Positions 1 to 5,143 of a stretch of DNA of 16,142 nt are shown piece after piece. Below the pieces are notes generated by a model. The model saw nothing but the letters and a program-made list of their open reading frames with translations, was not told the origin of the DNA and did no database searches. Positions within the stretch are counted from its first letter, which is position 1. Each line of letters opens with the position of its first letter. The position numbers and the translations under genes were made by a program. The stretch is taken from assembly GCA_023426005.1 (NCBI GenBank), contig JAFABO010000240.1, positions 1-16,142 of the forward strand, given 5' to 3'. The stretch is from Bacillota bacterium (GTDB taxonomy: Bacteria > Bacillota > Clostridia > Acetivibrionales > DSM-1351).

Positions 1-20
1 AATAATGGTAAAGTATGTAA

Positions 21-26
21 TATAAT
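21..26 (+). promoter_or_regulatory. Probable -10 box of the zinc-ribbon gene promoter
   Basis: TATAAT matches the sigma-A -10 consensus exactly and lies about 40 nt before the ATG at 66. The matching -35 would fall at or before the first base of the window, so only half the promoter can be seen. Confidence 0.4.
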
Positions 27-65
27 GTAAAATATTAAAATACCTGTTAAGTGAGGGGCGATACA

Positions 66-329
66 ATGTATAATGACAAAACCTTGGTTTGCAAGGAATG
101 TGGTGAGGAGTTCATTTTTTCTGCAGGGGAACAGGAATTCTATGCTGAAAAAGGCTTCCAAAACGAACCTACAAGATGCAAAGCATGTAGAAGTAAAAGA
201 GACCATTTAACCAAAAAAGAGTTATATGATGCGGTATGTGCTGAGTGCGGGCAAACTACAAGGGTGCCTTTTAAGCCACATCTGGACAAACCTGTATATT
301 GCAGCAAATGTTATTCCAATAAAAAATAA
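66..329 (+). CDS. Small tandem zinc-ribbon protein
   Basis: An 87-residue protein built almost wholly of two treble-clef/zinc-ribbon-like units. The four CxxC knuckles are C9/C12 with C38/C41, and C58/C61 with C79/C82. The first unit carries the C-x-x-C-G-x-x-F and aromatic-rich spacer seen in Pfam-type 'probable zinc-ribbon' (zf-trcl-like) proteins of Firmicutes. There is no signal peptide or membrane segment, so it is likely cytosolic. The ATG at 66 is chosen because GAGGGG at 52-57 sits 8 nt upstream; a GTG at 51 would destroy that spacing. It appears monocistronic, with a -10 box before it and a terminator after it. Function is unknown; binding of nucleic acid, ribosome or another protein would fit zinc ribbons in general, but nothing here shows which. 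Confidence 0.85.
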   Translation: MYNDKTLVCKECGEEFIFSAGEQEFYAEKGFQNEPTRCKACRSKRDHLTKKELYDAVCAECGQTTRVPFKPHLDKPVYCSKCYSNKK

Positions 330-369
330 TTTTTTGAAAATTGTGATATATTATTCAATAAAAAAATTT

Positions 370-411
370 GTAGGCTGACCTGGTAAAGTTCTGAGGCAAC
401 CTACTTTTTTT
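370..411 (+). terminator. Rho-independent terminator after the zinc-ribbon gene
   Basis: GTAGG (370-374) pairs with CCTAC (400-404), with further interrupted pairs inward, and is followed directly by a run of seven T (405-411). The stem is imperfect, but position and U-run fit a terminator. Confidence 0.55.
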
Positions 412-583
412 GTGTTTACAATAGCACAATAGTCACACCAACGAGAATCCTGCCGGTATGCTCCGGGTTCTGAGAAAATTTGGTTTCGCATATAATTCAT
501 TATAGACAGTAATAAGTAACTGCAATAAACAGTCAGAATTCTGGTAACAATATCAAAAATGGGGTATTAATTATCTATATAGG

Positions 584-659
584 ATATCCACAGGCTAAAT
601 TCCTTAAAACAGCAGTTATAAACAGGGTTATTCACATTATCCACAGAAAACTATACACA
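584..659 (+). promoter_or_regulatory. Cluster of DnaA-box-like 9-mers
   Basis: TTATCCACA at 637-645 is a perfect DnaA box. It directly abuts TTATTCACA at 628-636 (one mismatch). ATATCCACA at 584-592 also differs by one base, and TTATAAACA (616-624) and CTATACACA (651-659) by two. All five point the same way within 76 bp. DnaA box clusters outside oriC are known in Bacillus subtilis, where they bind DnaA and affect initiation and gene expression. Binding here is inference. Confidence 0.5.
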
Positions 660-674
660 AAACAGATGTTTTGT
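657..674. repeat. 18-bp palindrome (possible operator)
   Basis: ACAAAACA and TGTTTTGT are perfect 8-bp inverted arms separated by GA. The 2-bp centre suits a dimeric protein site better than an RNA hairpin. It abuts the DnaA-box cluster and lies just upstream of the sigma-H-like promoter. Confidence 0.4.
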
Positions 675-696
675 TGAAGAAATGTGTAAAACTTTT

Positions 697-724
697 GAAG
701 GATTTTGTCCGGGTGGTGTAGAAA
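697..724 (+). promoter_or_regulatory. Sigma-H-type promoter of hpf
   Basis: GAAGGATTT (697-705) matches every position of the B. subtilis sigma-H -35 consensus RWAGGAWWT. After exactly 14 nt comes AGAAA (720-724), one mismatch from the -10 consensus HGAAT. Transcription would start near 732, leaving a leader of about 70 nt. In B. subtilis the hpf orthologue yvyD is known to be under sigma-H (and sigma-B) control, which agrees with this assignment. I see no convincing sigma-A promoter for this gene. Confidence 0.55.
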
Positions 725-802
725 TACTATTTCATAACAAGTACCACTGTTAAAAACTCAAAGATTTAATTGCACAAAAAACTCAGAGAGGGGCTGTTAT
801 TT

Positions 803-1333
803 ATGAAAATAATTATTACAGGAAAAAATATTGAGGTTACCGAAGGTCTCAGGGAGAGAGTAACCAAAAAAATTAATAAGCTTGATAAGTTTTTTACAAA
901 CGAAGCAGAAGCGCATGTTACTTTGAGTGTTCAAAAGGCAAGGCAGATAGTTGAGGTCACAATACCATTCAACGGAATTGTTTTAAGAGCGGAAGAATCG
1001 AACGAAGACATGTATTCCTCAATAGATAAAACAGTGGATCTTCTTGAAAGGCAAATAAGAAAAAACAGAACCAGGCTTGAGAGAAGACTTCATGAACAGT
1101 ACTTTTCATTTGAAAACGTAAAATTTACAGAAGATGTTCCTGAAGAAAAGGAATTTAAAATTGTAAGATCAAAGAGATTTGCCGTTAAACCCATGGATGT
1201 TGAAGAGGCAGTACTCCAGATGAATTTGCTGGGGCATGAGTTTTTTATGTTCTTCAATGCCGATACAAGGCAGGTAAATGTTGTATATAAGCGAAAAGAC
1301 GGCAATTACGGGTTGATTGAACCTGAATTTTAA
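803..1333 (+). CDS. hpf: Long-form ribosome hibernation promoting factor
   Basis: A 176-residue protein of the long HPF/YvyD class. The N-terminal S30AE (sigma-54 modulation/YfiA) domain spans about residues 1-95, starting with the usual MKI-I-x-GKN-(I/V)-E-VT-(E/D)-GL pattern. A charged linker follows, then a C-terminal domain (about 118-176) containing the KRF-x-x-KPM-x-x-EEA-x-xQM-x-LLGH-x-FF-x-F pattern, which in this family dimerises HPF so that two 70S ribosomes join into an inactive 100S particle. The ATG at 803 is chosen over an upstream in-frame TTG at 770 because GAGGGG (788-793) lies 9 nt before it and the N-terminus then matches the family. It is monocistronic, with a strong terminator after it. 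Confidence 0.95.
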   Translation: MKIIITGKNIEVTEGLRERVTKKINKLDKFFTNEAEAHVTLSVQKARQIVEVTIPFNGIVLRAEESNEDMYSSIDKTVDLLERQIRKNRTRLERRLHEQYFSFENVKFTEDVPEEKEFKIVRSKRFAVKPMDVEEAVLQMNLLGHEFFMFFNADTRQVNVVYKRKDGNYGLIEPEF

Positions 1334-1360
1334 GAATTATTAGGATCATTCCTTAAATAA

Positions 1361-1404
1361 AAAAGCTCCTTTTCCTGTGGGATACGCAGGAAAAAGGAGC
1401 TTTT
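1361..1404 (+). terminator. Strong rho-independent terminator after hpf
   Basis: A 17-nt arm (1361-1377) pairs with 1387-1404, with a single extra A in the right arm. The core is AGCTCC/GGAGCT, the loop about 7-9 nt, and the A-tract and T-tract at the two ends could allow termination on either strand. It separates hpf from the glucokinase gene. Confidence 0.9.
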
Positions 1405-1472
1405 AATCGGTGGTACAAGCCGCAGGTGAATTGAATTTTGTTTGCGGCATAATGAAGCCAGGGAGGTTAAAA

Positions 1473-2423
1473 ATGTATTATATCGGAGTAGATTTGGGAG
1501 GTACAAATATTGCAGCGGGTCTGGTAGACGAGAATGGAAAGATAATTTCCAAGGGTTCGGTTCCAACCGGAAGGGGGAGGGAATATCAGGAGATAATCAA
1601 GGACATGGCGGCACTGATACTGGAGCTGATACAGAAACAGGGCCTGAAACTCACCGATTTTAAAAGTATCGGTGTGGGCAGCCCCGGAGTTCCCGACTGC
1701 AAGGAAGGAAAAATTGTATATGCCAGTAACATAAGGTTCAGGAATGTATCTTTGAGAGAGGAACTTGGAAAATATATAACTCTGCCGGTATACGTCAATA
1801 ATGACGCTAATATTGCTGCATACGCCGAGAGTGTGGCCGGGGCCGCAAAGGGCTATAGAACTTCTGTAACCGTAACCATCGGTACCGGTATAGGAAGCGG
1901 AATAATTGTAGACGGAAAAATCTTCAGCGGCTTCAACAATGCTGCTGCTGAACTGGGACATATGGTGCTTAAAATGGATGGGGAGCAGTGCAACTGTGGC
2001 AGAAAGGGCTGCTGGGAAAGCTATGCCTCAGCTACCGCATGTATACGCCAGACCAGAGAGGCAGCAGAAAAGAACCCCGATTCGTTTATAAACAGACTTG
2101 TTGGCGGAGACCTTGATAAAATAGATGCAAAAACAGCTTTTGACGCAGCCAGGCAGGGTGACAAAACGGCAATTGCAGTGGTTGACACCTATATCCGTTA
2201 TATTGGTGAAGGTCTGGCAAATATAGTTAACAGTTTCCAGCCAGAGATCATCGTTATAGGGGGCGGAGTCTGCAAGGAGGGGGAGTTTCTTCTGGAACCC
2301 TTAAGAAAATATTTGAGGGAAAATACCTTTGCGCCTGCTTATAATATTAAAATTGCCGGTCTGAGGACGGCTGAAATGGGAAATGATGCCGGGATAGTGG
2401 GAGCTGCAATGCTGAAGGAATAG
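1473..2423 (+). CDS. glcK: ROK-family glucokinase
   Basis: A 316-residue ROK kinase that should phosphorylate glucose to glucose 6-phosphate with ATP in the cytosol. The N-terminal phosphate-binding motif is D7-L-G-G-T-N. N109-N-D-A-N carries the presumed catalytic base D111. A second ATP loop, GTGIGSG, follows at about residues 133-140. The ROK zinc site is complete: H163 in ELGH, with C173, C175 and C180 in C-x-C-G-x-x-G-C-W-E. Length is typical for Gram-positive GlcK. The ATG at 1473 is chosen because AGGGAGGT (1460-1467) is 5 nt upstream; an in-frame GTG at 1410 lacks a good site and overlaps the hairpin region. Fructose or N-acetylmannosamine as substrate cannot be ruled out, but the motifs favour glucose. 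Confidence 0.9.
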   Translation: MYYIGVDLGGTNIAAGLVDENGKIISKGSVPTGRGREYQEIIKDMAALILELIQKQGLKLTDFKSIGVGSPGVPDCKEGKIVYASNIRFRNVSLREELGKYITLPVYVNNDANIAAYAESVAGAAKGYRTSVTVTIGTGIGSGIIVDGKIFSGFNNAAAELGHMVLKMDGEQCNCGRKGCWESYASATACIRQTREAAEKNPDSFINRLVGGDLDKIDAKTAFDAARQGDKTAIAVVDTYIRYIGEGLANIVNSFQPEIIVIGGGVCKEGEFLLEPLRKYLRENTFAPAYNIKIAGLRTAEMGNDAGIVGAAMLKE

Positions 2424-2444
2424 GCTCAAGGCATGGAGTGGTAA

Positions 2445-2474
2445 TTGACTTTTTATCTCCTAAAGTAATATAAT
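2445..2474 (+). promoter_or_regulatory. Sigma-A promoter of the LtaS-type gene
   Basis: TTGACT (2445-2450) and TATAAT (2469-2474) are separated by 18 nt. Eleven of twelve positions match consensus. The start site would be near 2481, about 42 nt before the ATG. Confidence 0.8.
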
Positions 2475-2522
2475 TACTACGAATTTGATTTTATTTTGTA
2501 TTTCTGTGGGAGAAAATAAAAT

Positions 2523-4403
2523 ATGATGGCTAAAACTTCTTATGGTATTACCGTAGCTCATAGAAGAAGTATGAGACGAGGACAGGGTTTCCTGGGAAAC
2601 CTTGCTCAGGAATGGTTATTGTTTTTAACATTCGGTATGCTGCTTATCAAGTCCATCATTCTTATGGGCTTTGTTTACAGCCATAACCAGGCGCTGATCG
2701 ACATGTCACGTGGGATTAAAAATATTACGTATATGCCCTTATGCGTAGCATTCTTACTGATAGTTACAGCCTTCAGCTTTCTGGCAAAGCACAGGGGAAG
2801 ACTTTGGCTTTTGCTGATACTCAATTTTTTAGTGTCCTTTTTGTTTGCCTTTGATGCGGTGTATATAAGAGCCAGCAGCAATTTTCTCTCAACTCAGCTG
2901 CTAAGACAGACAGGAAATCTGAACAATCTCTGGGACAGCATCTTTGCCATGTTCAGGCCCTGTGACATAGCTTTCTTTTTCGACATCCCCATTATTGCGG
3001 TTTTACTGATCATATCAAGAAAGCTGGTTTATACCTCGCCGCTGTTTACCAGTCTCAAGGCCAGATTGATTGCATTCTTCACAGTTATTGTACTATCTGC
3101 CGGATATATTGCTGCAAGCCATATAATTATAGATGTATACGGTCATAACAAAAATGACTACATTTTTTATACCCATTGGAACCCTGCTCAGACAATTTGC
3201 AACACATCACCAATGGGCTATCATTTTTATGACTGTTATGTTTTTTTATCTGATTTCAAACCGTATAAGCTGTCGGAAAAAAACAAAAATGAAATTCAGT
3301 CCTGGATAGATCAAAAAAACGAAAAGCTCCCATCCAACAGTTATAAGGGCATTTATAAGGGAAAGAACCTGCTGGTTCTGCAGGTGGAATCTCTGGAAAA
3401 CTTCGTTATCGGACAGTCGGAGGACGGTCAGGAAATAACACCTTCAATCAATAAACTGCTGCCCAACAGTATTTACTTTGACAACTATTATGCACAGGTG
3501 AATGAGGGAACCAGTTCGGATGCCGACTTGATGACAAATACATCGGTGTTTCCGGTCAGAAAGGGAAGCACTTTCTTCAGATTTCCGTATACCAGCTACA
3601 ATTCCCTGCCTGAGATAATGGGGAGGCACGGTTATAACACAAAGGCCATCCATCCTGACAACGGCGAATACTGGAACTGGGCGAAAGCCTTGGGCAACAT
3701 GGGTTTTCGGGAGTGCATCGACTCAAAGAGCTTTAAAATGGATGAGATTATCTTCTTTGGTCTGAGCGACGGGTCCTTTCTCAGGCAGATCAAGGATACC
3801 ATAATCAATCAAAAAAAACCATTTTATAACTTCATGGTTACCCTATCCAGCCATTCTCCCTTTGAAATGCCCACCTGGCACCAGAAGCTGAAATTGGATG
3901 AATCATTGAAAGAGACCAGGCTGGGAGGTTACTTCCAAAGCATCAACTATACCGACAGCTGTATTGGAACCTTTATTGATGGACTTTATAAGTCAGGGGT
4001 GCTGGATAACACCGTACTGGTCATATACGGGGATCATGACTCAGTCCATAAATATTTTGATGATGAGATTCAAAGTATAAAGCCTTCTCAAGCTTGGTGG
4101 CTGGACAATGATAAGAGAATTCCCTTGATAATTTACAGCAAGGGTCAGGAAGCCCGGACAATCCACACCACCGGCGGTCAGATAGATCTAATGCCCACAC
4201 TGCTGTACCTGTTCGGGATTGACGAAAGCGAATATGAATCAACTGTGTTTGGAAGAAACCTTCTAAATACCAAAGAGGATTATGTTCTTCTTTCCAACGG
4301 AGAATTCCGCGGTAATATAGGCGAGACAAAAAAAGCAGAAGTATTGAAAGGCCTTGAATATGCAGACATGGCCATCAGATCGGATTTCTTCAAAAATAAA
4401 TAA
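2523..4403 (+). CDS. LtaS-type LTA synthase / sulfatase-fold membrane enzyme
   Basis: A 626-residue polytopic enzyme of the lipoteichoic-acid synthase family (alkaline phosphatase superfamily). Five hydrophobic segments lie near residues 31-52, 70-88, 94-115, 146-165 and 182-205. They are followed by a large extracellular sulfatase-type domain from about 280 to the end. Candidate metal and catalytic residues are visible: E289 in QVES, T330 in E-G-T-S-S-D-A-D (the nucleophile position in LtaS), H377-P-D-N, and D504-H-D in YGDHDS. The family transfers glycerol phosphate from phosphatidylglycerol to a growing polymer or glycolipid outside the membrane. True substrate is uncertain, since paralogues act as primases or on other phospholipid head groups. 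The GGGAG at 2508-2512 supports the ATG at 2523; a second ATG follows at once. The P-loop kinase gene lies 100 nt downstream. Confidence 0.88.
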   Translation: MMAKTSYGITVAHRRSMRRGQGFLGNLAQEWLLFLTFGMLLIKSIILMGFVYSHNQALIDMSRGIKNITYMPLCVAFLLIVTAFSFLAKHRGRLWLLLILNFLVSFLFAFDAVYIRASSNFLSTQLLRQTGNLNNLWDSIFAMFRPCDIAFFFDIPIIAVLLIISRKLVYTSPLFTSLKARLIAFFTVIVLSAGYIAASHIIIDVYGHNKNDYIFYTHWNPAQTICNTSPMGYHFYDCYVFLSDFKPYKLSEKNKNEIQSWIDQKNEKLPSNSYKGIYKGKNLLVLQVESLENFVIGQSEDGQEITPSINKLLPNSIYFDNYYAQVNEGTSSDADLMTNTSVFPVRKGSTFFRFPYTSYNSLPEIMGRHGYNTKAIHPDNGEYWNWAKALGNMGFRECIDSKSFKMDEIIFFGLSDGSFLRQIKDTIINQKKPFYNFMVTLSSHSPFEMPTWHQKLKLDESLKETRLGGYFQSINYTDSCIGTFIDGLYKSGVLDNTVLVIYGDHDSVHKYFDDEIQSIKPSQAWWLDNDKRIPLIIYSKGQEARTIHTTGGQIDLMPTLLYLFGIDESEYESTVFGRNLLNTKEDYVLLSNGEFRGNIGETKKAEVLKGLEYADMAIRSDFFKNK

Positions 4404-4458
4404 TATGTTTTTTAATACAACGGACAAAACACCTTTCGGACAACAACGGTACTCCGGG

Positions 4459-4464
4459 TATAAT
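4459..4464 (+). promoter_or_regulatory. Possible -10 box before the kinase gene
   Basis: A perfect TATAAT lies 40 nt before the GTG start. The only -35 candidate (TTCGGA, 4435-4440, 18-nt spacing) is poor, so an internal promoter is possible but unproven. Confidence 0.3.
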
Positions 4465-4503
4465 TCTGATTGGGATTTAAATATATACGGAAAGGATTTA
4501 CAA

Positions 4504-5013
4504 GTGAAAAATATTATACTGATTGGGATGCCAAGTGCGGGAAAAAGCACAGTCGGCATAATAATAGCTAAAAATCTCGGAATGAATTTCATAGATACCG
4601 ATGTATTGATCCAAACCCGCCAGGGCAAGCTTCTCCAGAACATACTGGACACTAAAGGCACAGAGGCATTCCTGAAAATAGAGGAGGAGGCCATCCTGTC
4701 CATGGACTGCAGCAATACGGTGATAGCAACCGGCGGAAGTGCCGTATACAGCGGGAAGGCAATGGAGCATTTAAAACGGAACGGTCTCGTAATATATCTC
4801 CATATTGCAATGGAGACGGTATATACCAGGCTGAGGAATTTAAAGACCAGAGGAGTGGTATTGAGCAAGGGACAAACTCTTGAAGATATATACAGTGAGA
4901 GGGTGCCTCTTTACGAGAAATACGCCCATATCAAGCTGGAGTGCTCAAACTATTCCATTGAGGATACTCTTGATGAGACTCTGGAAGCAGTCGGCCGGGA
5001 ACTTGACCAATAA
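4504..5013 (+). CDS. Shikimate-kinase-like P-loop kinase, divergent substrate site
   Basis: A 169-residue nucleoside-monophosphate-kinase-fold protein closest in overall plan to shikimate kinase. It has a Walker A, G8-M-P-S-A-G-K-S-T; the D31-T-D pair of the substrate-binding region; a TGGSAVY strand at 76-82; and the lid/R-x-PLY segment with R133, E138 and A141. Several residues expected for shikimate binding are absent. The F-R-x-x-E arginine is L57, the GGG motif reads GGS (77-79), and the lid RPLL reads R116-G-V-V. It may act on another small hydroxylated substrate. The GTG at 4504 is preferred because AAAGGA (4491-4496) is 7 nt upstream and the protein then begins directly at the first beta strand. 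An in-frame ATG at 4405 would add 33 residues but has no ribosome binding site. Confidence 0.8.
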   Translation: MKNIILIGMPSAGKSTVGIIIAKNLGMNFIDTDVLIQTRQGKLLQNILDTKGTEAFLKIEEEAILSMDCSNTVIATGGSAVYSGKAMEHLKRNGLVIYLHIAMETVYTRLRNLKTRGVVLSKGQTLEDIYSERVPLYEKYAHIKLECSNYSIEDTLDETLEAVGRELDQ

Positions 5014-5025
5014 AAACCGGCTGCC

Positions 5026-5054
5026 TTGATATAAAGGGGCATATGAAATATAAT
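5026..5054 (+). promoter_or_regulatory. Sigma-A promoter of pcrA
   Basis: TTGATA (5026-5031) and TATAAT (5049-5054) are separated by 17 nt; eleven of twelve positions match consensus. Start expected near 5061, giving a leader of about 83 nt. Confidence 0.8.
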
Positions 5055-5120
5055 TAAAAGGGGTGTTAAGGGTTTTACATGTATTAAAATCGTGTTAGCT
5101 TTGAGGCACACCTTTTAATT
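5052..5120. repeat. Inverted repeat spanning the pcrA leader
   Basis: AATTAAAAGG (5052-5061) is exactly complementary to CCTTTTAATT (5111-5120), and the pairing continues with TGT/ACA after a two-base bulge. The left arm overlaps the end of the -10 box and the start site, so an operator or DNA-loop role is easier to picture than a full-length RNA hairpin. Confidence 0.4.
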
Positions 5121-5143
5121 TGGTTTAAATTACGGAGGAAAAA

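Larger units (their letters stand above)
412..802. other. Gene-free region upstream of hpf with DnaA-box-like cluster
   Basis: No plausible coding sequence lies in this stretch. It contains a group of 9-mers like the DnaA box TTATCCACA between 584 and 659, a short palindrome at 657-674, a sigma-H-like promoter at 697-724 and the hpf ribosome binding site (GAGGGG, 788-793). The part from 412 to about 580 shows nothing I can name. Confidence 0.6.

Noticed and set aside
412..800. DnaA-box region considered as a replication origin
   Set aside because: There is no dnaA, dnaN, rpmH or plasmid rep gene nearby and no clear AT-rich unwinding element beyond background, so a regulatory or titration site is more likely.
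1409..1427. Sequence resembling the T-box core GGTGGTAC..CCGC upstream of glucokinase
   Set aside because: It lies after, not before, the terminator. There is no T-box stem I/specifier region, and glucokinase is not a T-box target. Likely chance.
4263..4868. Reverse-strand reading frame of 201 codons
   Set aside because: It overlaps the LtaS-type and kinase genes, with no domain or ribosome site of its own.
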